DNA of 18,173 nucleotides from an uncultured Lachnobacterium sp. (GCA_900548765.1 URLU01000023.1:1-18173); one strand, 5' to 3'; shown: positions 7,901 to 15,688, counted from the stretch's first letter. Notes: generated by a model not told the origin, from the sequence alone. Numbers and translations are program-made.

Positions 7901-10492
7901 TCACTGCCTCTCCACACGAGCTGTCAGGGCACCATTATCTGTGTCAATCAGAATTGTATCGCCTTCCCTGACTTCATCTGCGAGGATGAGCTTTGCAGCC
8001 AGTGTCTCCACATTCTTTTGCAGATAACGCTTTAATGGTCTGGCTCCATATACAGGATCATAGCCATTTTCTGTGATGAAGGCTGCTGCACTGTCCGTCA
8101 GGCTTACCTTTATCTGCCTGTCAGCCAGACGCTTGTTCAGGTCAGCCATAAGCAGGGTGATAATATTTCCTATATTGTCCCTGGTCAGAGGCTTAAACAG
8201 GATGATTTCATCCAGACGGTTCAAAAACTCAGGTCTGAAATGGCTTCTGAGCTCATTCATGACCTCAGCTTCACAGCCCGGCTTAATCATGCCATTTTCA
8301 TCTATGCCATCCAAAAGCTCCTGTGAGCCAATGTTGCTGGTCATAATGATAATAGTATTTTTAAAATCAACAGTCCTGCCCTGTGAATCAGTGATACGTC
8401 CATCATCCAGCACCTGAAGGAGTACATTAAATACGTCCGGATGTGCCTTTTCAACCTCATCAAACAATACAACTGAATAAGGCTTACGTCTTACTGCTTC
8501 TGTGAGCTGGCCACCCTCATCATAGCCTACATATCCCGGAGGCGCACCTATAAGTCGTGACACTGAGTACTTCTCCATGTACTCACTCATATCAAGCCTG
8601 ACCATATTGCTCTCATCATCAAAGAGGCTTGCTGCCAGAGCCTTTGCAAGCTCTGTCTTACCTACACCGGTTGGTCCAAGGAACATAAATGAACCGATTG
8701 GTTTTGTTGGATCCTTGATGCCAGCCTTTGAACGGATGATTGCCTCTGTTACCTTGGTAACTCCATCGTCCTGACCTATAACCCTCTTGTGAAGCTCCTC
8801 ATCCAGATGCAGGGTCTTGTTTCGCTCGCTCTCAGTAAGCTTTGCTACAGGTATACCTGTCCATCTTGAAATAATCCGGGCTATCTCCTCGTCACTTACA
8901 TTTTCCCTGATTAATGACAAGTCACGATTCTTTAGCTGCTCTTCCTCTGCTTCAAGCTGTTTCTCAAGCTGTGGCAGCACTCCATATTGAAGCTCTGCTG
9001 CCTTTTCCAGATCATAGTTCTGCTGAGCAGTCTTTATCTCATTCTTTGTGGACTCAATGGATTCACGAAGCTTTGACACCTTGTCAACTGCCCCCTTCTC
9101 ATTTGCCCACTGGGCTTTCTTATTGTTAAAATCAGCTCTGAGCTCTGCCAGCTCCTTCTGCAGGTTTGCAAGTCTCTCCTTGCTCAGGTTGTCTGTCTCT
9201 TTCTTTAAGGCAGTTTCTTCAATCTCAAGCTGCATTACCTTACGATTCAGCTCATCAAGCTCTGTAGGCATGGAATCAAGCTCTGTCTTGATAAGGGCAC
9301 AGGCTTCATCCACCAAATCAATTGCCTTGTCTGGCAGAAACCTGTCAGATATATATCTATTTGAAAGAACTGCTGCTGTAACAAGAGCAGAGTCTGTTAT
9401 TTTTACACCATGATATACCTCGTATCTCTCTTTTAAGCCTCGAAGAATTGAGATAGTATCCTCTACCGTTGGTTCATCTACCATAACCGGCTGGAAACGT
9501 CTCTCCAGGGCTGCATCCTTCTCAATATACTCTCTATACTCGTCCAGAGTTGTAGCACCTACACAGTGGAGCTCACCTCTTGCAAGCATAGGCTTAAGGA
9601 GCTGTCCTGCGTCCATGGCACCATCTGTTTTTCCTGCTCCCACAATTGTGTGCAGCTCATCTATAAAGAGAATTATCTGTCCCTCTGAGCTTTTAACCTC
9701 CTCCAGAACAGCCTTAAGCCTCTCCTCAAACTCACCACGATACTTGGCACCTGCTACAAGAGAGCCCATGTCAAGAGCAAAAAGCTTCTTATTCTTTAAG
9801 CCCTCAGGCACATCACCCTTTACTATACGCTGTGCAAGCCCCTCTACTACTGCGGTTTTACCTACACCAGGCTCACCGATTAATACCGGATTGTTTTTGG
9901 TCTTTCTGGACAAGATACGAACGACATTTCTGATTTCATCATCCCTGCCTATTACCGGGTCGAGCTTCTGTTCTCTGGCTCTCTCCACCATATCATAACC
10001 ATATTTTTCAAGGGTATCATATGTAGCCTCCGGGTTATCGCTTGTGACCCTCTGGTTTCCTCTCACGGTTGAAAGGGCTGTGAGGAATCGATCCTTGGTA
10101 AGTCCATATTCCTTGATAAGCTCCTTCATAGCCTTATTTGGATATTTGAGCAGACACAGGAAAAGATGCTCAACAGACACATATTCATCGCCCATTGATT
10201 TTGCTATATCCTCTGCATGGATAAGTACATTGTTCAAATCTTTGCCCACATATAACTGACCGGCTCCGCTGACCTTGGTTCTCGCCTCAAGATGACGGCG
10301 GGCATTCTCGGTAAAGTGATGCAGGTCAATCTCCATCTTTTCTATTAATTTAGGAATCAGTCCATCTTCCTGCTCTAGAAGAGCCAGCAGCAAATGCTCC
10401 TGCTCTATTTCCTGATTGCCATAATCATATGCAAGCTTCTCGCAGTCGTTGACTGCTTCTATTGATTTCTGAGTAAATTTCTGTATGTTCAT
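7901..10492 (-). CDS. clpB: ATP-dependent disaggregase chaperone ClpB
   Basis: This 863-residue protein has the full ClpB architecture. Two Clp N repeats (about 5-145) precede the first AAA+ module, with GEPGVGKT at 206-213 and ILFIDELH at 275-282. The long coiled-coil middle domain spans about 405-530 and separates ClpB from ClpA and ClpX. The second AAA+ module has GPTGVGKT at 606-613, VVLFDEVEKAH near 675 and the SNIGSQ sensor region. No ClpP-binding loop is evident, as expected for a disaggregase. The partner DnaK genes are not in the window. The start is the ATG at 10492, seven bases after GGAGG. The GTG six bases upstream nearly touches that ribosome site and is rejected. No CIRCE is present upstream, but repeated AAAAGTCCAA boxes are. 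Confidence 0.97.
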   Translation of the reverse strand: MNIQKFTQKSIEAVNDCEKLAYDYGNQEIEQEHLLLALLEQEDGLIPKLIEKMEIDLHHFTENARRHLEARTKVSGAGQLYVGKDLNNVLIHAEDIAKSMGDEYVSVEHLFLCLLKYPNKAMKELIKEYGLTKDRFLTALSTVRGNQRVTSDNPEATYDTLEKYGYDMVERAREQKLDPVIGRDDEIRNVVRILSRKTKNNPVLIGEPGVGKTAVVEGLAQRIVKGDVPEGLKNKKLFALDMGSLVAGAKYRGEFEERLKAVLEEVKSSEGQIILFIDELHTIVGAGKTDGAMDAGQLLKPMLARGELHCVGATTLDEYREYIEKDAALERRFQPVMVDEPTVEDTISILRGLKERYEVYHGVKITDSALVTAAVLSNRYISDRFLPDKAIDLVDEACALIKTELDSMPTELDELNRKVMQLEIEETALKKETDNLSKERLANLQKELAELRADFNNKKAQWANEKGAVDKVSKLRESIESTKNEIKTAQQNYDLEKAAELQYGVLPQLEKQLEAEEEQLKNRDLSLIRENVSDEEIARIISRWTGIPVAKLTESERNKTLHLDEELHKRVIGQDDGVTKVTEAIIRSKAGIKDPTKPIGSFMFLGPTGVGKTELAKALAASLFDDESNMVRLDMSEYMEKYSVSRLIGAPPGYVGYDEGGQLTEAVRRKPYSVVLFDEVEKAHPDVFNVLLQVLDDGRITDSQGRTVDFKNTIIIMTSNIGSQELLDGIDENGMIKPGCEAEVMNELRSHFRPEFLNRLDEIILFKPLTRDNIGNIITLLMADLNKRLADRQIKVSLTDSAAAFITENGYDPVYGARPLKRYLQKNVETLAAKLILADEVREGDTILIDTDNGALTARVERQ

Positions 10493-10557
10493 TTCCACAC
10501 CTCCCTGTTGTGTTGGTTATATATATATTTATCTTTGTTGTTTGGACTTTTTTATTA

Positions 10558-10587
10558 ATAATATGAAGAAAAAATCCACATAATCAA
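10558..10587 (-). promoter_or_regulatory. Candidate sigma-A promoter for clpB
   Basis: On the minus strand a TTGATT (10582-10587) and a TATTAT (10558-10563) are separated by 18 bases, about 65 bases upstream of the clpB start. Two TTTGGACTTTT boxes (plus-strand sense) flank it at 10541-10551 and 10592-10602, a suggestive operator layout. Confidence 0.45.
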
Positions 10588-10730
10588 CTATTTTGGACTT
10601 TTAATTTAATATTTGCTATTTGACGTCCAAATAATTCAAACCAATCCTTAAAAAGCAACTTTTTTAGTATCAAAAGTGGTCTTTTAATGGTAAAAAGTCC
10701 AATTATTAACATTATGATATTTTTATACTA

Positions 10731-10774
10731 TTCTGGCGCACAACCGCTTATTTAAAAACCGCCGTGCGCCAGAA
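10731..10774 (-). repeat. Perfect 11-bp inverted repeat downstream of hsp20
   Basis: TTCTGGCGCAC (10731-10741) and GTGCGCCAGAA (10764-10774) are exact complements around a 22-base AT-rich loop. It lies 35 bases after the hsp20 stop. The stem is strong but no T run follows on the minus strand, so it may be a factor-assisted terminator or RNA-stabilising hairpin. Confidence 0.6.
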
Positions 10775-10808
10775 CCATCAAGCCATTCAAATGGCTAAAG
10801 CTTATTGA

Positions 10809-11255
10809 TTAGCCTTCAATACAAATGTATTTCTTCTGAGGAATCTCCTCTTTCTTCTCCCTCTTAGGAACGTTAATCTTTAAGATTCCATCCTCGAACT
10901 TAGCCTTTATGTCTTCCTCTGTAACATCATCTCCTACATAGAAGCTTCTGCTGCAGGTGCCATAAAAGCGCTCTCTTCTGATGTAATTGCCCTTCTTGTC
11001 CTTTTCCTCATTGCTGTCATTCTTCTCTGCTGTGATGGTCATGTAACCATCCTTAAGCTCAGCCTTTACATCATCCTTTTTATATCCTGGAAGGTCAATA
11101 TCAATATCAAAGCTGTCCTGATTCTCTCTGACATCAGTTTTCATAACTGCTGTATTTGCATTGCTATATCTATTGCTTCCAGCTGCTGGTTTGAAAAAGT
11201 CACCATCAAAAATATCATCAAATAAGTTTTCTCCAAAAATACTAGGCATTAACAT
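10809..11255 (-). CDS. Small heat-shock protein, Hsp20/alpha-crystallin family
   Basis: This 148-residue holdase chaperone has the alpha-crystallin domain at about 38-135, with SFDIDIDLPGYKKDDVKAEL early and the signature KFEDGILKINVPK near its end. The C-terminal tail ends in YICIEG, an I-x-I motif that normally docks into neighbouring subunits during oligomer assembly. It binds unfolding proteins during stress and passes them to DnaK and ClpB, and clpB is the next gene downstream. AGGAGG lies eight bases before the ATG at 11255. The gene has its own promoter overlapped by a perfect CIRCE element, so HrcA repression is expected. A second ATG two codons in is less well placed. Confidence 0.95.
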   Translation of the reverse strand: MLMPSIFGENLFDDIFDGDFFKPAAGSNRYSNANTAVMKTDVRENQDSFDIDIDLPGYKKDDVKAELKDGYMTITAEKNDSNEEKDKKGNYIRRERFYGTCSRSFYVGDDVTEEDIKAKFEDGILKINVPKREKKEEIPQKKYICIEG

Positions 11256-11301
11256 ATGTCCTTCCTCCTTTAATTTTTATTTGTTTTCTTTTGTTGATTA
11301 T

Positions 11302-11330
11302 GTTATAGCACTATTATTAGCACTCGTCAA
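11302..11330 (-). promoter_or_regulatory. Sigma-A promoter of hsp20
   Basis: The minus strand reads TTGACG (11325-11330), a 17-base spacer, then TATAAC (11302-11307). The spacing is ideal and the -35 lies inside the CIRCE spacer, so bound HrcA would block polymerase. Confidence 0.8.
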
Positions 11331-11343
11331 GTGTGAGTGCTAA
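11317..11343. promoter_or_regulatory. CIRCE operator (HrcA binding site)
   Basis: TTAGCACTC (11317-11325), a nine-base spacer and GAGTGCTAA (11335-11343) match the CIRCE consensus in all 18 arm positions. It overlaps the hsp20 promoter. HrcA itself is not encoded in the window. Confidence 0.97.
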
Positions 11344-11389
11344 TAAAAATTATAAAATAATTATAAACTTGTGTTTACATTATAATATG

Positions 11390-12718
11390 CTATTTTCCCA
11401 ATGCCCCAAGCCCCGGATAAGAAGCAGCTTCTCCCAGCGCTTCCTCGATTCTAAGAAGCTGGTTGTACTTGGCTGTCCTCTCACTTCTGCATGGCGCGCC
11501 GGTCTTTATCTGCCCACAGTTCATAGCCACAGCAAGGTCTGCAATAGTGGTGTCCTCAGTCTCACCAGAGCGGTGGGAAGCAATAGCTGTATATCCAGCC
11601 CTATGAGCCAGCTTGATTGCATCCAGTGCCTCCGATACAGAGCCAATCTGGTTTACCTTTATAAGAATCGAATTGCCACAGCCATTCTCTATGCCCTTTG
11701 ACAGGCGCTTTGTATTTGTCACAAACAAATCATCTCCTACAAGCTGTACCCTCTTTCCAAGCTCCGCAGTAATCTTTTTCCAGCCATTCCAGTCCTCCTC
11801 ATCCAGAGGGTCCTCAATGGACACAATAGGATATTTCTCAATGAGCTTCTTGTACATATCTATAAGCTCCTCCGAAGAATAATCCCTTCCACTCTTTGGC
11901 ATATGATATGACACCTGTCCGGTAATATCATGCTCAGCCGTCATCATCCCTTCTTTGTGTAATGGCTTCCACTCACTTGCAGCTACATCAAGAGCAAAGC
12001 ATATGTCCCTGCCAGGCTCATAGCCTGCCTGCTTTACAGCCTCTGTCATGGTGTCAAGCACATCCTCAACCCTATCAAAATCAGGGGCAAAGCCTCCCTC
12101 ATCACCAACCGCTGTGGATAAGCCCTTCATATTTAAGACCCTTGCCAGAGAATGATACACCTCAGCCCCCATCCTCAAGGCTTCCTTAAAGCAGCAGGCT
12201 CCCACAGGCATTATCATGAACTCCTGAAAATCAATTGAGTTTTTGGAGTGAGCTCCACCATTTATGATATTCATCATAGGTACAGGCATTGTAGCAGCAG
12301 CCACGCCTCCTATAAATCTGTACAAAGGAATGTCAAGGGATTTTGCCGCCGCATCAGATGCAGCAATTGACACGGCAAGGATAGCATTTGCGCCAAGCTT
12401 TGATTTGTCATCAGTGCCATCTGCCTCTATCATGGCTTTATCAACAGCATAAATGTCAGAGGCATCCATCCCCTCAAGACGTGTGCTAATCACTGTATTA
12501 ATATTGTCAACAGCATTCTGCACCCCCTTGCCCAGATACCTCTTCTCATCCTTGTCCCTAAGTTCATGCGCCTCAAACTCTCCTGTTGATGCCCCAGACG
12601 GAGCAATTCCCCTGCCCACAGTGCCATCATAGAGATATACCTCAGCCTCCACAGTAGGATTGCCCCTTGAGTCTAGGACTTCCCTGCCTAAAACTTTTTC
12701 GATTTCCAAATATGACAT
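11390..12718 (-). CDS. eno: Enolase (phosphopyruvate hydratase)
   Basis: This glycolytic enzyme interconverts 2-phosphoglycerate and phosphoenolpyruvate in the cytoplasm. With the start at 12718 it has 442 residues, slightly longer than the usual 430. Conserved marks are SRGNPTVE near the start, the mobile loop GASTG, VGDEGGF (catalytic Glu207), the metal ligands D244 (ALDVAAS), E302 (SIEDPLDE) and D329 (VGDDLF), and the catalytic lysine K354 in IKVNQIGS followed by ASHRSGETED. A longer frame opens at 12772, but homology starts at MSYLEIEKV and a GGAG lies seven bases before this ATG. The gene has its own promoter (12802-12830). The leader can fold so that the start codon is paired. No clear terminator separates it from hsp20, so some readthrough is possible. 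Confidence 0.97.
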   Translation of the reverse strand: MSYLEIEKVLGREVLDSRGNPTVEAEVYLYDGTVGRGIAPSGASTGEFEAHELRDKDEKRYLGKGVQNAVDNINTVISTRLEGMDASDIYAVDKAMIEADGTDDKSKLGANAILAVSIAASDAAAKSLDIPLYRFIGGVAAATMPVPMMNIINGGAHSKNSIDFQEFMIMPVGACCFKEALRMGAEVYHSLARVLNMKGLSTAVGDEGGFAPDFDRVEDVLDTMTEAVKQAGYEPGRDICFALDVAASEWKPLHKEGMMTAEHDITGQVSYHMPKSGRDYSSEELIDMYKKLIEKYPIVSIEDPLDEEDWNGWKKITAELGKRVQLVGDDLFVTNTKRLSKGIENGCGNSILIKVNQIGSVSEALDAIKLAHRAGYTAIASHRSGETEDTTIADLAVAMNCGQIKTGAPCRSERTAKYNQLLRIEEALGEAASYPGLGALGK

Positions 12719-12799
12719 ATGTTTCTCCTTCCATATAAACGTTGCCCAATTTGATATAAATAATATTTCCATATCTAAGTAGAAACATACACATATGTC
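12714..12799 (-). promoter_or_regulatory. Enolase 5' leader with a start-codon hairpin
   Basis: On the minus strand, GTGTATGTTTCT near the predicted 5' end (12781-12792) can pair with AGAAACATATGT (12715-12726), counting three G-U pairs. The second arm contains the enolase ATG and touches its ribosome site. The loop is about 54 bases. The pairing is visible in the sequence; a regulatory role is inferred. Confidence 0.5.
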
Positions 12800-12801
12800 A
12801 T

Positions 12802-12830
12802 TTTATATTTTTATTTTGTGTTAAGTCCAA
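12802..12830 (-). promoter_or_regulatory. Sigma-A promoter of eno
   Basis: The minus strand shows TTGGAC (12825-12830), a 17-base spacer, then TATAAA (12802-12807). This predicts a transcript start near 12795, about 77 bases before the start codon. Confidence 0.75.
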
Positions 12831-12841
12831 ATACCTTACAT

Positions 12842-13124
12842 AAAATGTGCTCAAAACCTAAAACAGGATACCACGCTGAAACAGTCAGAAATTTGTGCAG
12901 AGTTACGGATATAATATTTTCTAAATGTTCTAATATAGGTGTTTTAAAGTTGACGCAACCGTTCGACATTCGCCATCCATGGCTCAAGTCTCGCTCTCGG
13001 CAACGTCCTGTTGCCGAGTTGCTTGGAAACGTATAGAACATTAAGAAAATCTAATATCCTTCGCAAAGCACAAATTCCTGACTGTCTCAGCGTGGTATCC
13101 CTCCACACCGCTCAAGCACATTTT
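12842..13124. mobile_element. Long imperfect palindrome, MITE-like element
   Basis: The main arms (12866-12932 and 13034-13100) are 67 bases each and match at about 56 positions. The outer 32 match at 30. Outside them, after 14 diverged bases on each side, AAAATGTGCT (12842-12851) and AGCACATTTT (13115-13124) again pair exactly. The central 101 bases include a perfect 9-bp hairpin (12996-13018). No transposase and no clear target duplication were seen. Size, structure and position between a terminator and a promoter fit a miniature inverted-repeat element. A structured RNA is the alternative. Confidence 0.6.
12996..13018. repeat. Perfect 9-bp hairpin inside the long palindrome
   Basis: CTCGGCAAC and GTTGCCGAG flank the five-base loop GTCCT. 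It is GC-rich compared with its surroundings and lies about 24 bases off the palindrome centre. Confidence 0.7.
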
Positions 13125-13150
13125 CCACAAAAGTTTGCCACATACAATAA

Positions 13151-13196
13151 CATACATAAAACCTGCCACTGGCAGCTTTTCTTGCATACTTTGGCA
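13151..13196. repeat. Dispersed intergenic repeat, copy A
   Basis: The 46 bases match 18102-18147 at 41 positions, and all five differences are transitions. The repeat contains the small palindrome CTGCCACTGGCAG. It lies directly beyond the terminator at 13198-13230. In one minus-strand frame both copies read as a short GRFYV-containing peptide, which creates false ORF extensions. Confidence 0.75.
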
Positions 13197-13197
13197 T

Positions 13198-13230
13198 AAA
13201 AAAGCAGGCCGCCCTCAAGGGGCATGCCTG
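13198..13230 (-). terminator. Rho-independent terminator of the antiporter/kinase operon
   Basis: The minus strand reads GCAGGC, a second GCCC/GGGC stem segment and GCCTGC, followed directly by TTTTTT-type sequence. It lies eight bases after the stop of the kinase-like gene. Confidence 0.85.
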
Positions 13231-13237
13231 CCAAAAT

Positions 13238-14239
13238 CTATTTATTAACTGAATTATCTTTAACCCTGTCCTCAAGACGAAGCGCACGAATAATCAGATC
13301 CATAGAGCCCTTCACACCATAGCTTGCACTGTTGATACACAAGTCATAGTTAGAAGCCTTGCTCCATTTTCTGCCAGTATAGTACTTGTATTTAATCTGA
13401 TGACGCTTATCCTCAGCATCAATAAGAGCCTTAGCCTGCTTAGCTGTGAACTTAGGATTAATCTCCATAAGCCTCTGCACACGTCTCTTTACAGGAGCTG
13501 TAACGAAAATACTTACATGAGGAATATGATTGTTCGTAAGGATAGCATCTGCGAAACGACCCATTACTACAAAATCCTCCTGCTTAGCCTTCTCAACAAG
13601 GAACTTGCTTGTATCAAAGAAAAGCACATCATCCTGTGGAAGTCCGTGGTATTTAGCGAAGTTCTTTATTCTCTTGATGAGAGACTCATGCTTCTTCTGT
13701 TGGATAGATGCGATTGCCTGAGCTGCATCATCACCACTCTGCTGCTTGAATACCTCATTCATAACAGATACATCATAGAAATTCATACGAAGTGCATCTG
13801 CAAGCTCAAATCCAATTTCGTTTCCGCCACAACCACATGAACGACCGATACAGATGATAATATGGTCATCTTCCTTGAAACGGTCATGTAGGTTAACGCT
13901 GTTTAAGTCAGCAATCTTTGGATCAAGGATATCTCCATCAGCATAGCTTGTAGGGAGATTCATTGTCTCATCAAGGATTTCTCCGTATTTTTTCATAATC
14001 TCATGGCGTGTATCCTTGTTATTGATAGTACGAGCCATGTTGCTTATCAGAGCCAGCTCACTTCTGATTTTAAATCCCTGATTTCTCTCGTGAAGAACTT
14101 CCATAATATTTCTGATGGCAACATCCCTGTCACCAGTAAATACCCTGCCGAGGCTTGAACCAAGCTCTTTGTATACTTCTCCATCTAATTCATAAATTCG
14201 GACCGCAAGATCCTGGATTTTCTTATCATTAAATTCCAT
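13238..14239 (-). CDS. Cytidylate kinase-like family protein with N-terminal extension
   Basis: This is a 333-residue protein. The C-terminal part, about 126-320, belongs to the Cytidylate_kin2-type family (PF13189). It has the variant P-loop GRSCGCGGNEIG at 132-143, a VVMGRFAD motif near 215-225 and FVTAPVKRRVQRL. The P-loop lacks the lysine of ordinary nucleoside monophosphate kinases, as is usual for this family. The first 120 residues are a helical extension I do not recognise. It has its own GAGGAGG site and starts 14 bases after the antiporter stop, so the two genes share a transcript that ends at 13198-13230. True cytidylate kinase activity is not assured; the cellular role of this family is poorly defined. 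It may phosphorylate another small molecule. Confidence 0.85.
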   Translation of the reverse strand: MEFNDKKIQDLAVRIYELDGEVYKELGSSLGRVFTGDRDVAIRNIMEVLHERNQGFKIRSELALISNMARTINNKDTRHEIMKKYGEILDETMNLPTSYADGDILDPKIADLNSVNLHDRFKEDDHIIICIGRSCGCGGNEIGFELADALRMNFYDVSVMNEVFKQQSGDDAAQAIASIQQKKHESLIKRIKNFAKYHGLPQDDVLFFDTSKFLVEKAKQEDFVVMGRFADAILTNNHIPHVSIFVTAPVKRRVQRLMEINPKFTAKQAKALIDAEDKRHQIKYKYYTGRKWSKASNYDLCINSASYGVKGSMDLIIRALRLEDRVKDNSVNK

Positions 14240-14253
14240 ATCTTACCCCTCCT

Positions 14254-15603
14254 CTATAAAAAGAACAATAATGTGTCAATAATAAACACTGGAATCAAGT
14301 ATCTGACTGACCATCCAATATATCCAAAGAAGGATGGCATCTTAACACCGTTTTCATCTGAAATAGACTTAACCATGAAGTTAGGAGCATTTCCGATGTA
14401 TGTGTTAGCACCCATAAATACAGCACCACACGAAATAGCCATAAGCATCTTGACTGGTATTGTACCAACTGTTGTTGCAATTCCTGACGCAAAGCTCATA
14501 GAACCTGCTGTAGTAAGGAATACAAGGTATGTTGGTGTATTGTCAAGGAAGCTTGAAAGTGCACCTGTTACCCAGAACATCTGGAATGGATGTGAAAGTC
14601 CAAGGCTTGCTCCTGCGCTCTTTAAAATCATAAGAGCTGGCTGCATTGTAATGAAGATTCCAACGAAAAGTACAGCAACTTCCTCGATAGCTCCCCATGT
14701 GAAATGGTTCTCCTTACGAATCTCAACATTAGTTGTCTTGAATGACAGGAATGCAGCAAGAAGAATTATAGCAACCTCAATAATAGCTGGAACTGTAAGT
14801 CTTACCTCACCGAAAATGTGGATACCAATAACCTCACCTGCTGCGTTCTTGAATGCATCAAGCTCTGGAAGAACACCGCTTAAGATAACCGCAACTACAA
14901 TCATGATGATAAATATGAAGTTATGAGCTCCTTTAATTCTTACAAGTGGCTCTCCCTCTTTAATCTCAGGCATTAATCCCTTTGAGATATCCTTCTGGTA
15001 AGCTTTCTTATCCAGAAAATAGAATACTGCAAGAAGAAGTACCATGTTAACTAATAAAACAGGTATTAATCTAAGGCTCCAGAAGAATGGAACTCCCCGG
15101 GAAAATCCCATCAAAAGTGGTGGATCTCCGATTGGTGTCAGACATCCTCCGATGTTTGACACGAGGAATATGAAGAATACCATAATGTGTGTCTTATTTT
15201 TTCTCCATGAATTCATCTGAATAATTGGTCTTACAAAAAGCATTGATGCTCCTGTTGTACCAATCCAGCTTGAACAAAGTGTAGCTATAGTAAGCAAAAC
15301 TACGTTTACCTTTGGGTTACCTGCAAGGCTTCCCTCAAGCTTGATATTACCTGTAACACAGAACAGACCAAACAACAGCACGATAAATGTAAGATAGTCT
15401 CCTATGATACACTCAAGCACTGTTTCAGCAGCTGTGCCGGCACCGTATTTAATCGCAAATGGAATGATAAATAAAAGCGACCATAAAATCACGGCGTATG
15501 CTCGGTTTTTCTCCCACCATTCAGGCTTAACCAATGGAAAAATTGCAATGCAGAGCAATAAGCATGCAAATGGGATGCATAACCACAATGGTATGTTTGT
15601 CAT
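14254..15603 (-). CDS. NhaD-like sodium:proton antiporter / ion transporter superfamily membrane protein
   Basis: This 449-residue protein has about a dozen hydrophobic segments. Two inverted-topology half motifs of the IT superfamily are present: SSWIGTTGASMLFVRP followed by GGCLTPIGDPPLLMGF in the first half, and SSFLDNTPTYLVFL with MGANTYIGNAPNFMVKSI in the second. These match NhaD-type and UIT6/CitMHS_2 (PF16980) antiporters, where the Asp and Asn/Thr residues in the broken helices bind the cation. Sodium/proton exchange at the cytoplasmic membrane is the likely job. The carried ion is not proven by sequence. A GTG at 15612 is in frame, but AGAGGTGA is correctly spaced for the ATG at 15603, so I use the latter. 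It is the first gene of an operon with the cytidylate-kinase-like gene. Confidence 0.88.
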   Translation of the reverse strand: MTNIPLWLCIPFACLLLCIAIFPLVKPEWWEKNRAYAVILWSLLFIIPFAIKYGAGTAAETVLECIIGDYLTFIVLLFGLFCVTGNIKLEGSLAGNPKVNVVLLTIATLCSSWIGTTGASMLFVRPIIQMNSWRKNKTHIMVFFIFLVSNIGGCLTPIGDPPLLMGFSRGVPFFWSLRLIPVLLVNMVLLLAVFYFLDKKAYQKDISKGLMPEIKEGEPLVRIKGAHNFIFIIMIVVAVILSGVLPELDAFKNAAGEVIGIHIFGEVRLTVPAIIEVAIILLAAFLSFKTTNVEIRKENHFTWGAIEEVAVLFVGIFITMQPALMILKSAGASLGLSHPFQMFWVTGALSSFLDNTPTYLVFLTTAGSMSFASGIATTVGTIPVKMLMAISCGAVFMGANTYIGNAPNFMVKSISDENGVKMPSFFGYIGWSVRYLIPVFIIDTLLFFL

Positions 15604-15688
15604 TTTAATCACCTCTGAAACTATTTATATTGCTTTTTTGACGTTCTCATTTTACTACTCTTATAGTATAATTCAACCTCAAAAATAA

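Larger units (their letters stand above)
10493..10808. other. Intergenic region upstream of clpB
   Basis: The 316 bases without a gene hold a GGAGG ribosome site, a candidate promoter (10558-10587), four GTCCAA-type boxes in both orientations, and a perfect 11-bp inverted repeat (10731-10774) close to the hsp20 end. A smaller hairpin, AGCCAT-TCAA-ATGGCT, lies near 10781-10796. Confidence 0.6.

Noticed and set aside
9048..9413. Plus-strand frames antisense to clpB and other large genes
   Set aside because: Serine- and leucine-rich shadow translations of strongly supported genes, with no ribosome sites or homology seen.
10600..10640. CtsR operator upstream of clpB
   Set aside because: A GTCAAAT half site is present near 10615-10624, but the required second heptamer at the right distance is missing.
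12719..12772. Extended enolase start at 12772
   Set aside because: The extra 18 residues are not enolase-like and lie in the leader; the ATG at 12718 has the ribosome site and the conserved N-terminus.
12811..13041. 76-residue minus-strand frame upstream of eno
   Set aside because: It lies inside the long palindrome and crosses the eno promoter; the peptide has no known features, so the frame is probably a by-product of the repeat.
13087..13287. 66-residue minus-strand frame overlapping the kinase-like gene end
   Set aside because: It runs through a terminator and the dispersed repeat and has no ribosome site of note.
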